Of a stretch of DNA of 64,000 nucleotides, positions 39,008 to 48,260 are shown one piece after another. The DNA is from Owenia fusiformis (Eukaryota > Annelida > Polychaeta > Sabellida > Oweniidae), in contig CAIIXF020000005.1 of NCBI GenBank assembly GCA_903813345.2, positions 6,603,375-6,667,374 on the forward strand, in the 5' to 3' direction. The notes beneath the pieces were generated by a model. That model was not told where the DNA came from. It worked only from the letters and a program-made list of their open reading frames with translations, and did not search any database. Positions within the stretch are counted from its first letter, which is position 1, and every line of letters starts with the position of its first letter. The position numbers were made by a program, and so were the translations under genes.

Positions 39008-41473
39008 ATGAACGCAATGACTGAACTTACTTCTATATCTATTCCATCTGAGAAACAGTCTGTGAAAAAGGGTGATAGTTTAATTGTTGAAAGTTCTGTT
39101 GATATATCAGAAAATACTGCGGTGAAGGAATTCTTAGAGGATAAAAGCCTATGTAAAATCAATGAAAATGATGAAACAAGTGAAAATAATCCAGAAAATA
39201 CGTTGTTAGATGAAGAAAAGACAATCAAGGCCGAAATTTCAGGTATTTTAAAACAAATTGTCGAGAGCTCTGTTGATAAGTCAGAAAATGCAACAGCGCT
39301 GAAACCCAATCGAAATGACAACCTATTTAGAATAAAGGAAGTAAATGGAGATAATGAGGAAAAAACATCTATCGCTTTGTGTCAAGACATAATGCACACC
39401 ACAAAAACTGAACTTGAAAAAATTGAGAAACTCCAGAAAGAAATTAAAGATCATGATGTTCCAGTAGAAACCAATGAATTCATCCGAGATGTCAATGAAC
39501 AAAAAACACTCAGTGATAAAACGTCGGATTCTAAAACAAGAAGTACAAGAAATGAGGATACGAACTGTATCAGCCCCGAGAAGAATGTCGAAAGTGAAAT
39601 TGATGTTGAGGCATCTCATGTATCGGAAACATACGAGTCAATATCTGATGCCTGTTTGAGGAAGTATAACAGTCTTAAGAAAAAACTATCCTCATTTGCA
39701 AATGTTACTTCTATTCAACCTTTCATCAATATACGCAATGCTGACACCATGTCGGCAAGGTTAGTTTGGTTTTTAATAGCATTTTGTGTTTGGAGTATTG
39801 TACTCAATGGGGTTACAGAAATTACCTCAAAATATCTCAGTTTTCCAACTGAAAACTCTCTGTACAATCGTGAGGAACTGGTTACATTTCCATCTATCAC
39901 GCTTTGTCCCGTGTTGCCTGTTATTTTTAATAACACATGGCGCCTAAGTTTTGAGGATATGCTATTTCAATTGCACAGTCAAAACATAGAAACTTATTTC
40001 TCAGACAACAAAAGTGTACATGAAAACTTGATAGCACCCATAATGGACAGAGTAGTGAGGAAAGAGGGGTATTTAGACCTTGTAGGTGACAAAGTTCGCC
40101 TCAGAACATACAGTGATTTAATCATTGAATGCCGTTTCAATGGAGAGTTATGCAACGAGACTGATTTCATCAACGTAACTGTTGGAAGCTATGGTAACTG
40201 CTATACATTCGATACTTATTCAACTGACATATTTGATGTAAGTGAAACAGGACCAGACTTTGGATTACGACTCGTCTTATTCCTCAATTCCTACTCACCA
40301 TTGGATGAACTCATAAGCAGAGATGATTTTAAATCGGAACTCCGTGAATTTAATAGTAATTATGCCACATTAAGTGATGGTATAAGGATGGCAATCCATG
40401 CTCCAGGTACGATGCCAGATATGGATATTGAAGGTATAGACCTTTCACCAGGAAAATTCATCACAATTGGTCTCGCACAAGATGTTCGTACTTTGCTTGA
40501 GCCACCATATGGAGAGTGTACCAATGAACAGAACAACAAGGACACACCATACGCGTATACAGTGGACTTGTGCCTCAGACAGTGCCAGCAGGAACTCATG
40601 ATAGCAAAATGTGGATGTATGACCTACAATGGACCGGTGCCTCCGAATACGAATGTATCACAAACCCCCTACTGTGGTCAAAAGGTGAAAAGCATGTATT
40701 TTCAGGTGGTTAGCAATGTACCTTATATTGTCACAAATAACAAATTTGAATGGGATGAAGTGATCAAGTGGAGTGATTTAAAAGAAATTCTACAAGTAAT
40801 CAACTGTGAGAAAAATGTTACAAAAATGGTTTCTGTCGGTAACCAAACATGTGGTTGTAAGAAGCAATGCGTTGACATCGTCTACGATCCTCTAGTACAT
40901 TCCGTACCATGGCCAAACGAAAAATACTATAAAGGAATCAATCGTAGAAACTTTATCAGATTCTTGAGACAGCAACCAAAAATTGCCCGTATCTTAAACG
41001 AAAACTTATTCCATAATGACATTGACAGTATTGATTCACAACGCGAGTTTTGTGACATTGTAAATCCCTTTAATTATGTAAAAAATGCTGAGTATCGAGA
41101 GCCTCCATTATTCTATACGGATACATGGCCATATTTGGATTGCATATTCAACCTACGGGACCCAAGTAATCTTTATGATTATGGATATTATTACTGGTAT
41201 CATAATTTGTATGATGGAGACCCAACCATCAACAAATATAATATTGTCAACAAGATCATCGAGAAGAACTTTTTAAAAGTCAACATTTACTATCGCTCCT
41301 TAACTGTGAACACAATTGCTGAAGAACAAAGTTACCCACTCAACAAGTATTTGTCTGAGTTAGGGGGAATCATCGGGATGTATGCTGGCATGTCAGCAGT
41401 GTCTATTGTGGAGCTAGCAAGCCTTTTGGTACCTCTTTTATTGGTTCTCTGTAGATATAGAAGACGATTCTAA
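39008..41473 (+). CDS. DEG/ENaC-family cation channel subunit, upstream paralog (821 aa)
   Basis: Plasma-membrane subunit of the degenerin/epithelial sodium channel family, whose members form trimeric, usually sodium-selective channels. Seen: an acidic Ser/Asn/Glu-rich cytoplasmic N-terminus of about 225 residues; TM1 about 252-270; FPSITLCP at 294-301 just after TM1; a Cys-rich ectodomain with PPYGEC (499-504), CLRQC (522-526), CGC (535-537), CGCKKQC (615-621) and HSVPWPN (631-637); at least six N-X-S/T sites; then LGGIIGMYAGMS (785-796), with the GxS selectivity filter at 794-796 and the family Glu at 802; TM2 about 787-814; a short basic tail. The coding part has no intron. The start is shared with the downstream paralog (MNAMTELTSISIPS). 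The His-Gly gating motif before TM1 is replaced by Gln-Pro (TSIQPF, 234-239). A possible AATAAA lies at 41695. The N-terminus is longer than in most family members. Subfamily and ligand (peptide, proton or other) cannot be told from the sequence. Confidence 0.95.
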   Translation: MNAMTELTSISIPSEKQSVKKGDSLIVESSVDISENTAVKEFLEDKSLCKINENDETSENNPENTLLDEEKTIKAEISGILKQIVESSVDKSENATALKPNRNDNLFRIKEVNGDNEEKTSIALCQDIMHTTKTELEKIEKLQKEIKDHDVPVETNEFIRDVNEQKTLSDKTSDSKTRSTRNEDTNCISPEKNVESEIDVEASHVSETYESISDACLRKYNSLKKKLSSFANVTSIQPFINIRNADTMSARLVWFLIAFCVWSIVLNGVTEITSKYLSFPTENSLYNREELVTFPSITLCPVLPVIFNNTWRLSFEDMLFQLHSQNIETYFSDNKSVHENLIAPIMDRVVRKEGYLDLVGDKVRLRTYSDLIIECRFNGELCNETDFINVTVGSYGNCYTFDTYSTDIFDVSETGPDFGLRLVLFLNSYSPLDELISRDDFKSELREFNSNYATLSDGIRMAIHAPGTMPDMDIEGIDLSPGKFITIGLAQDVRTLLEPPYGECTNEQNNKDTPYAYTVDLCLRQCQQELMIAKCGCMTYNGPVPPNTNVSQTPYCGQKVKSMYFQVVSNVPYIVTNNKFEWDEVIKWSDLKEILQVINCEKNVTKMVSVGNQTCGCKKQCVDIVYDPLVHSVPWPNEKYYKGINRRNFIRFLRQQPKIARILNENLFHNDIDSIDSQREFCDIVNPFNYVKNAEYREPPLFYTDTWPYLDCIFNLRDPSNLYDYGYYYWYHNLYDGDPTINKYNIVNKIIEKNFLKVNIYYRSLTVNTIAEEQSYPLNKYLSELGGIIGMYAGMSAVSIVELASLLVPLLLVLCRYRRRF

Positions 41474-41789
41474 AAATATTAAAGCCGATATAAAGATGAT
41501 CGCAGTAATTTTATTAACCCTAATGTCTGCAACCTTTTTTATAAAAAAGGTCGCAAGGAGGGATTCATTGCCTCTCCTTGGCGATTTTCGGTTTTTTGTT
41601 ATTTGTCTGATTTCAATAATAATGGTTATGTTGTATTGTGATACACCATCACATCTTTCTGCGTTCAACTTCTAGAAAGAAGCTAATAAAAGGCCGTGAT
41701 TTCTTATGATGGTAATGTTGTAAACCCAATTCAATTACCACTTTCAAAAAGTGTTGTTTTTCACAGAAGTATACATGCGTCTCCTTTTT

Positions 41790-42530
41790 AGCTCTCATGG
41801 TGAGCTTTTGCAATCACTCACTTGTCCGTCTGTCTGTCCGTGCGTGCGTCAGTCCGTGCGTCCGTCCGTCGACAATAGTGGCACGTTTTAAAACCTCTGT
41901 CGATAGGATTCCTGTTTTAAGTTATTTCTGATGAACATCAATACAGAAAACTCCCCTATGACTCCTGGTTCAAAAGCTCGCCTATTTTCAAAATGGTCGT
42001 CATTTTTGTCTCAAGTGTTGACAAGTGTTCTGCATTGTAAAATCCATGTCAATGTAAAGAGTAGTTGTATGAAATAATTTTGTTACAAAAAAGCAGCAAA
42101 AAAATTATATCCATGTTTTTATTTTCAGCCATTTTAGTTAACATTGATTTATCCATCTGTCTCTCGAAATCCACTTTTGGACCATTTGCCTTAAAACCTC
42201 TGTCGATAAGATTCCCGTTTCAAGTTATTTTTGTTCAACATCAATAAAGAAAAACCCCTGTGACTCCTGCTTCAAAAGCTCGCCTATTTTCAAAATGGCC
42301 GCCATTTTTGTCTCGCGAAATTCACTTTTGGCCCATTTCCTAGCTTTACAAATAATTTCTGGTGTCCTGCATTGAAAAAAGCTATGTCTTTGTAAGAGTA
42401 GTTGTATAAAATAATTTTGTTACAAAAAACAGCAAAAAATTATATCCGTTTTTTTTTATTTTCTGTCATTTTAGCCGTCGTTCACTTTTGAGCAACACCA
42501 TGTGAGCCCAGTACCCACGGTACTATTTTT
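41790..42530. mobile_element. 'agctctcatggtgagct' element with internal ~300-bp duplication
   Basis: Starts with a short palindrome agctctcatggtgagct, then a gtccgtctgtc/gtgcgtgcg simple repeat (41822-41872). A unit containing aaacctctgtcgataggatt, gctcgcctattttcaaaatg and gtagttgtat(g/a)aaataatt occurs twice (from about 41888 and 42190). Ends near tgtgagcccagtacccacgg. Non-coding. Fills the first third of the spacer between the channel genes. Confidence 0.6.
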
Positions 42531-42654
42531 ATTCCCAAAGGGCAATAAAGATATGCACACTTACACATAAGTAGGTAAACAAAGGTCTAATCGAGGTGAA
42601 CGTGACTTTGGCCGAGGTTGTGAAATTTTGACATTTTGTGATAAATTGTCAATT

Positions 42655-42815
42655 CTCTTTCTAAAAATGTTTGGTGCCAAAAATGCTGTGCTTCATGAAA
42701 GAATAGTCTATTATCTTCCAAATAAGATAAAAATCAAGGTAAACGCTTACTAAAACTGAACTTATGCAGTTTCAAAGATAGCAGGTATCGCAAAAAGCCA
42801 TTGACATCTATTTAA
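42655..42815 (+). repeat. Dispersed repeat, inverted partner at 48095-48260
   Basis: Shares aatcaaggtaaacg, agaatagtctatt and tttggtgccaaaaatgctg (diverged) with the reverse complement of 48095-48260. Unclassified. Confidence 0.55.
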
Positions 42816-42842
42816 CTCAAAATTGAATTATCAACATTATTA

Positions 42843-43088
42843 TATCACTGTAATATTCCTCACTTTCTGATTGTTCAATGACCTACACGTGACTAAAAAA
42901 TAACAAGCGATATTCAAACAGAAGTCACATGACTTCCGTTGAATGTCAAATGATATTCATCAGTCACGATTTAGTCCAAGTCCAGTGTGATTTTTATTTT
43001 ATATATCCCCAGGAGTACATTACTATGATTAATTAAACATTAATAGTTTATTATTCCATTAATGTGAGTGAGGAATATAACAGTGAAT
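42843..43088. mobile_element. MITE-like element with ~20-bp TIRs
   Basis: Left tcactgtaatattcctcact pairs with right agtgaggaatataacagtga. Interior has an inner inverted pair around acgtgac and a near-palindromic gaagtcacatgacttc. Confidence 0.6.
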
Positions 43089-43110
43089 AATAAAACAAAT
43101 ATGTAATTCT

Positions 43111-43214
43111 ATTTTCGGTAAATACCTGTGACACTTTCACAAGATGATATTCCACTAGCCATTCGGGCTTCGTGGAATATCACTGTGAAAGATGCTCAGG
43201 TATCCACCGAAAAT
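43111..43214. repeat. 104-bp imperfect hairpin
   Basis: attttcggt, atacctg, ctttcaca and gatattccac on the left pair in order with gtggaatatc, tgtgaaag, caggtat and accgaaaat on the right. Loop around ttcg. Confidence 0.7.
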
Positions 43215-43317
43215 GGAAATAAATTTGTACAATATCATTTGTTTTCCATATCAGGCAGATTGAAGGGGGTGGTTGTCTTCAAGCGTATTTATCTTAAAAT
43301 TTCGATGGACAATAACC

Positions 43318-43461
43318 CACTATTTTATGGGCAAATCATTTCAATATGAATAGTATCTGCCACTTTTCCATTCATATTTAATTGAGTTGGTCATAAAATA
43401 GAAGCTTAATCCGGTAGCCACTAGGCGTAAGTTACATTCGCCGTTCGCGAATACAAGCTAA
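43318..43461. repeat. Partial copy of the 48970-49161 hairpin MITE
   Basis: ctattttatgggcaaatcat, agttggtcataaaatag and taatccggtagcc match 49030-49161. The left arm is missing. Confidence 0.6.
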
Positions 43462-43557
43462 GAAAATGAAAAACAAGCGAAATATTAAACATACCTTGCC
43501 TATGCTACTTATACAAATTCTAGGGTACGACAATTTAGAAATTGTCAGTTTTACAAT

Positions 43558-43747
43558 GTAATTGGCAATTTTATGTTGTATGAGAAAATAGAAATGTTAT
43601 TTGTTTTTATTTCAGGAATGACATTTTTACCTGGGAGGAAATGAAAATTTCAATTGATTGAAATATGGACAGCTATTCATCTGAAGTTAGGATGGTATCT
43701 ATTTAGATTAATTCTGAAGGGAAAACTATATACACGTACGTAGGACA
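43558..43747 (+). promoter_or_regulatory. Duplicated 5' leader of the second channel gene with splice acceptor
   Basis: Counterpart of 38562-38895. The acceptor AG is at 43614-43615 and is preceded by a T-rich tract, so the last exon probably starts at 43616, 306 bp before the ATG. A degenerate leader-repeat unit is visible from about 43688. Confidence 0.5.
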
Positions 43748-43921
43748 GTATCCATTTTTATGACAATTGAATCAGTTATTTCAGGAAAACCACAATACAC
43801 GTCGGAAAGTCTCAATTTTTTCGACAATTTAAATCAATTATTGAGGAAAAACATAATACACGTTGGAAAGCATTGACTTTTCGAAAATTTAAACCAATTA
43901 TTGAGGGGAAAACCATAATAC
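43748..43921 (+). repeat. ~61-bp tandem repeat in leader of the second channel gene
   Basis: Three units start at 43748, 43809 and 43870 with a regular 61-bp step. The last includes the ATG at 43922. The preceding unit has ACG at the same phase (43860-43862). The unit is the same as in the upstream paralog, but there is one more clear copy. Confidence 0.8.
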
Positions 43922-46294
43922 ATGAACGCAATGACTGAACTTACTTCTATATCTATTCCATCTGGGAAACAGTCTGTGAAAAAGGGTGATGGTTTAATTG
44001 TTGAAAGCTCTGTTAATATATCAAAAGATATAGCAATAAGGGGATTTTTAGGGAATAAAAATCTATCTAAAATCAATGAATGTGATGAAACGAATGAAAT
44101 CAATCCAGAAAATGTGTGTGAGGAAAAGCCAACCAATGCCGAATTATTAGGAGTACCAAAACAAATTGCAGAGAGCTCTGCTGTAGATAAGTCAGAAAAT
44201 GCAGCAACGCTGGAGCCCAACCGAAACAACGACCTTTGTAAAATAAATGAAATAAAAGGAAATGATGAACAACATTCATCTACAGTTACTGAATTTCAGT
44301 TATGCGACAAACTCCAAAAAGAAATTAAAGATCATACTGTTCCAGCAGAAATTATTGAAGGTATACATGTCGTTGAACAAAAAACACTCAATGACAAGAA
44401 TATCGAAGGTGAAATTGATGTTGAGGCATCTCATGTACCGGAAACATACGAGTCAATATCTGATGCCTGTTTGAGGAAGTATAACAGTCTCAAGAAAAAA
44501 CTATCCTCATTTGCGAATGTTACTTCTATTCAACCTTTCATCAATATTCGCAATGCTGACACCATGTTTGCAAGGGTAGTTTGGTTTTTAATAGCATTGG
44601 GAGTTTGGAGTGTTGTGCTCAAAGGTGTTACGGAAGTTACCTCAAAATATCTCAGTTTTCCAACTGAAGACTCTCTGTACAATCGTGAGGAACTGGTTAC
44701 ATTTCCTTCAGTCACGCTGTGTCCCGTATTGCCCGTTATTTTTGATAAGACCTGGTACCTTGGTTATAACGATATGGTATTTCAGTTGCATAGTCAGGAT
44801 ATAGAAACCTTCTACTCAAACAATAGAAGTGTACACGAAAACTTGATAGCACCTATAATGAACAGATTAGTAAGGAAAGAGGGGTATTTAGACCTTGTAG
44901 GGGACACAGTTCGCCTTAGAACATACAGTGATTTAATCATTGAATGCCGTTTCAATGGAGAGTTATGCAACGAGACTGATTTCATCAACGTAACTGTTGG
45001 AAGCTATGGTAACTGCTATACATTCGATACTTATTCAACTGACATATTTGATGTAAGTGAAACAGGACCAGACTTTGGATTACGTCTCGTCTTATTCCTT
45101 AATTCTTACTCACCATTGAATGAGCTAACAAGCAGAGATAACTTTAAATCCGAACTCCGTGAATTTGATAGCAATTATGCCACATTAAGTGACGGTATAA
45201 GGATGGCAATCCATGCTCCAGGTACGATGCCAGATATGGATATTGAAGGTATAGACCTTTCACCAGGAAAATTCATCACAATTGGTCTCGCACAAGATGT
45301 TCGTACTTTGCTTGAGCCACCATATGGAGAGTGTACCAATGAACAGAACAACAAGGACACACCATACGCGTATACAGTGGACTTGTGCCTCAGACAGTGC
45401 CAGCAAGAACTCATGATAGCAAAATGTGGATGTATGACCTTCAATGGACCTGTGCCACCGAATACGAATGTATCACAAACCCCCTACTGTGGTCAAAAAG
45501 TGAAAAGCATTTATATGAAGATGATAGACGTATGGTTAACTGAGTATTCACACGTTGTTTATGACTTTGAATGGGATAAAGTGATCAAGTGGAATGATTT
45601 CAAAGATATTCTAGAAATAATCAACTGTGAGAAAAATGTGACAAAAATGGTTTCTGTCGGTAACCAAACATGTGGTTGTAAGAAGCAATGCGTTGACATC
45701 GTCTACGATCCTCTAGTACATTCCGTACCATGGCCAAACGAAAAATACTATAAAGGAATCAATCGTAGAAACTTCATCAGATTCCTGAGACAGCAACCAA
45801 AAATTGCCCGTATCTTAAATGAAAACTTATTCCATAATGACATTGACAATGTTGATTCGCAAAAGACGTTTTGTGAGATCGTAGATCCCTCAAATTATGA
45901 CACAACTTCAAAGTTTCGAGAGCCCCCGTTATTCTATACTGATACATGGCCATATTTGGATTGCAAATTCGAACTACGGGACCCAAGTAAACTCGACGAT
46001 TATGATTATTGGTATTGGTATAATTATGAGTATGGCGGAGACCCAATCATCAACAAATACAATGTGGTCAACAAGATCATCGAGAAGAACTTTTTAAAAG
46101 TCAACATTTACTATCGCTCCTTAACTGTGAACACAATTGCCGAAGAACAAAGTTACCCACTCAACAAGTATTTGTCTGAGTTAGGGGGAATCATCGGGAT
46201 GTATGCTGGCATGTCAGCAGTGTCTATTGTGGAGCTAGCAAGCCTCTTGGTATCTCTTTTATTGGTTCTCTGTAGATATAGAAGACAATTCTAA
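43922..46294 (+). CDS. DEG/ENaC-family cation channel subunit, downstream paralog (790 aa)
   Basis: Tandem paralog of the gene 2.4 kb upstream, same strand, with the same architecture: acidic N-terminus (about 190 residues, some 33 shorter), TM1 about 219-237, FPSVTLCP at 261-268, PPYGEC near 466-471, CGCKKQC near 584-590, GxS filter at 763-765, TM2 about 756-783. Long ectodomain blocks are identical to the upstream copy even at most synonymous positions. Others differ strongly: most of the N-terminus, the stretch after the second Cys cluster (two residues longer here), and an aromatic Asp/Tyr/Trp-rich stretch before the last ectodomain segment. The coding part has no intron. The pre-TM1 motif is again TSIQPF instead of the usual His-Gly. 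Homology to the upstream copy continues about 35 bp past the stop, where a dispersed repeat begins. A candidate AATAAA lies near 46439. A heteromeric partnership of the two products is plausible but inferred. Confidence 0.95.
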   Translation: MNAMTELTSISIPSGKQSVKKGDGLIVESSVNISKDIAIRGFLGNKNLSKINECDETNEINPENVCEEKPTNAELLGVPKQIAESSAVDKSENAATLEPNRNNDLCKINEIKGNDEQHSSTVTEFQLCDKLQKEIKDHTVPAEIIEGIHVVEQKTLNDKNIEGEIDVEASHVPETYESISDACLRKYNSLKKKLSSFANVTSIQPFINIRNADTMFARVVWFLIALGVWSVVLKGVTEVTSKYLSFPTEDSLYNREELVTFPSVTLCPVLPVIFDKTWYLGYNDMVFQLHSQDIETFYSNNRSVHENLIAPIMNRLVRKEGYLDLVGDTVRLRTYSDLIIECRFNGELCNETDFINVTVGSYGNCYTFDTYSTDIFDVSETGPDFGLRLVLFLNSYSPLNELTSRDNFKSELREFDSNYATLSDGIRMAIHAPGTMPDMDIEGIDLSPGKFITIGLAQDVRTLLEPPYGECTNEQNNKDTPYAYTVDLCLRQCQQELMIAKCGCMTFNGPVPPNTNVSQTPYCGQKVKSIYMKMIDVWLTEYSHVVYDFEWDKVIKWNDFKDILEIINCEKNVTKMVSVGNQTCGCKKQCVDIVYDPLVHSVPWPNEKYYKGINRRNFIRFLRQQPKIARILNENLFHNDIDNVDSQKTFCEIVDPSNYDTTSKFREPPLFYTDTWPYLDCKFELRDPSKLDDYDYWYWYNYEYGGDPIINKYNVVNKIIEKNFLKVNIYYRSLTVNTIAEEQSYPLNKYLSELGGIIGMYAGMSAVSIVELASLLVSLLLVLCRYRRQF

Positions 46295-46323
46295 AAATAT
46301 TTAAGCCGATGTAAAGATGACAC

Positions 46324-46408
46324 CTACCCTGCGCGCAGAGTCTAGTTATAAACTACCGAAGACGAAGCTCTCTTTTAAGAAGTGAGGTCGAACGAATGCA
46401 AAGGGTAG
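46324..46408. repeat. 'agagtctagt...gacgaagctctc' dispersed repeat, copy 2
   Basis: taccctgcgcgcagagtcta through gacgaagctctctttta to cgaatgcaaagggta. The ends (taccct/agggta) are inverted. It begins about 30 bp after the second channel gene's stop, exactly where homology to the upstream paralog's 3' flank ends. Confidence 0.7.
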
Positions 46409-46427
46409 ATGACAGCAATACAGAATT

Positions 46428-47078
46428 GGATTTTTGAAAATAAAAAATGAGTTCTTTGAATCAAAGGCAAATGGGCGAACGAAATATGATCTTAAATATA
46501 TGACAGTGCAATCAATATGTTTTACATATATAAAGCAATAACTTAATACAGGGTGAGCCAAAAAAGGTAACACAAATATACGTTAATAACTCAGTCATCC
46601 AGCATGGGTTTATAGTCATTTTTTTCCAAAGGTCGCAATTTGATGGCCATTTTGCAAAATATCTCCAAATGCGGAAACATACCAAATTCACCCGATATGA
46701 ACTCCCGGAATTTCATCTTTGTGGCTATTTCATTTTGTCTAAACTAACAACCCTTGAAGTATCAGAGTAACAAAAGATTAGAAGGAAAACAATATATCTG
46801 TGAGTGTGTAGTCAGAACAACTTGGCTCAATGAAAATACCAAATATGACTATTAACCCACACTGGATGACTGAGTTATTAACGTATATTTGTGTTACCTT
46901 TTTTGGCCCACCCTGTATTAAGGTATTGCTAAATGTAAAACATATATTGATTGCATCGTCATATATTTAAGATTATTTCGTTCGCCCATTTGCCTTTGAT
47001 TCGCAACTGTCAAGTTCCGATTTAGAACGGGAGATTTCTAGTCTAAAATAACTCATTTTTTATTTTCAAAATCACAAT
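46428..47078. repeat. Composite palindrome around a 'cagggtg' transposon end
   Basis: Arms 46428-46625 and 46838-47078. The inner part has transposon-like ends cagggtg(a/g)gccaaaaaaggt flanked by TA. The inversion continues outward through non-terminal sequence (aatgggcgaacgaaat, ttttgaaaataaaaaatgag). The right arm carries ~60 bp extra near 46998-47055. No coding. Confidence 0.7.
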
Positions 47079-47707
47079 TTTTCATATTATCTTCCGACTT
47101 TCTGTAAAAAAACAACGATACACCTCTACTGAAAACTCTACTGACTTGAAAAGCCTATTTTTTAGATCGCGCTAGATATATATACACCTTATTCTGATAA
47201 TATTTGATATCGCAGTTACGAGAGGAATCCTTTATTTATAACATTCACTCTTCAATATAGTTCATACTTCTATTTCTTGCAATTGCATGTGCGTGTACCA
47301 TTAGAACGTTTGATATTCTTATAGTGAAAATGAAAGGATTTTTATGAATAGCTCAATATTCCAGATTTATTTTATGGTAGAATTTAAATGACGATGTTGT
47401 TACCTCAAAGCGTGTATTGTACATATTATAGATATCATAATGTCACGGCTGACTTAGAAGCATAATGATGCATAATGCGTAAAACGTAATGCAACGTAAT
47501 ACACATTCTGCAACTGAGTATGCATTCCTCAGGTGAGTAACCAATGAGAACGCGATTTGCGGAAGTACGCAAGTCGATTCAACATTAAAGTACATTATTA
47601 CCACCTTGCCGGGCCAGTTCTAGGGGTTTTAGTGCTAGTTTAGAAGGCGTTTATTTTACTATATCGACCTGAGAAATGTGTGACGTCATAGTGGTGGTCC
47701 ATATGGA

Positions 47708-47733
47708 CCGGTCTAGAATATATTCTAGACCGG
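47708..47733. repeat. Perfect 26-bp palindrome
   Basis: ccggtctagaata followed by its exact complement. Downstream of a tgacgtca motif (about 47680). Confidence 0.85.
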
Positions 47734-47820
47734 CAATTTTCCCCGGGAAATTAGATATCGTTCAATGCGTAAGATTTTCTTGCTATTTCAGTCCTGGTCG
47801 TTAACGGTGGTAATAATACT

Positions 47821-47921
47821 AATAACGTCATTTCTGCGAGCCATATAGTGAAATATTGGACCTTGGGCCTTCGGCCCTCCGTCCAATATTTCACTATATC
47901 GCCCTTAGAAATGACGTTATT
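47821..47921. repeat. 101-bp hairpin with GGGCC/GGCCC loop
   Basis: aataacgtcatttct and atatagtgaaatattggac pair with gtccaatatttcactatat and agaaatgacgttatt. The loop holds gggccttcggccc. Confidence 0.8.
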
Positions 47922-48094
47922 GTACTAATATTCCGTTGTAATGTGATGCTAGGTAAAATCATGGGCCGAAATTGTGTTGGAATAATACGAAGGCAAAAAG
48001 AATCAATCTATTTTCTCACTTAATCCTTATTACATCTCGAAATATGAATGGAAAGACAAAAACAAGATGAACTTCGAATTGTCGATAATTCAAT

Positions 48095-48260
48095 TACACG
48101 TTCCATGGATTTCAATGGGTTTACGCTACCTTTGAAAGTGCATAAGTTACAGAAAAAACGTTTACCTTGATTTTTGTTTTATTTGAAAGACAATAGATTA
48201 TTCTTTTAGGAAATATAGCACTATTGGCACCAGAAATGTAATACCAACATTATTTGAATC
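48095..48260 (-). repeat. Dispersed repeat, inverted copy of 42655-42815
   Basis: The reverse complement contains aatcaaggtaaacg and agaataatctattg, in the same order as 42655-42815. Confidence 0.55.

Noticed and set aside
38965-39321. 118-codon minus-strand frame opposite the first channel gene (and its counterpart at 43834-44229)
   Set aside because: Shadow of the channel coding sequence; its Ser/Phe-rich composition reflects antisense of the acidic N-terminus.
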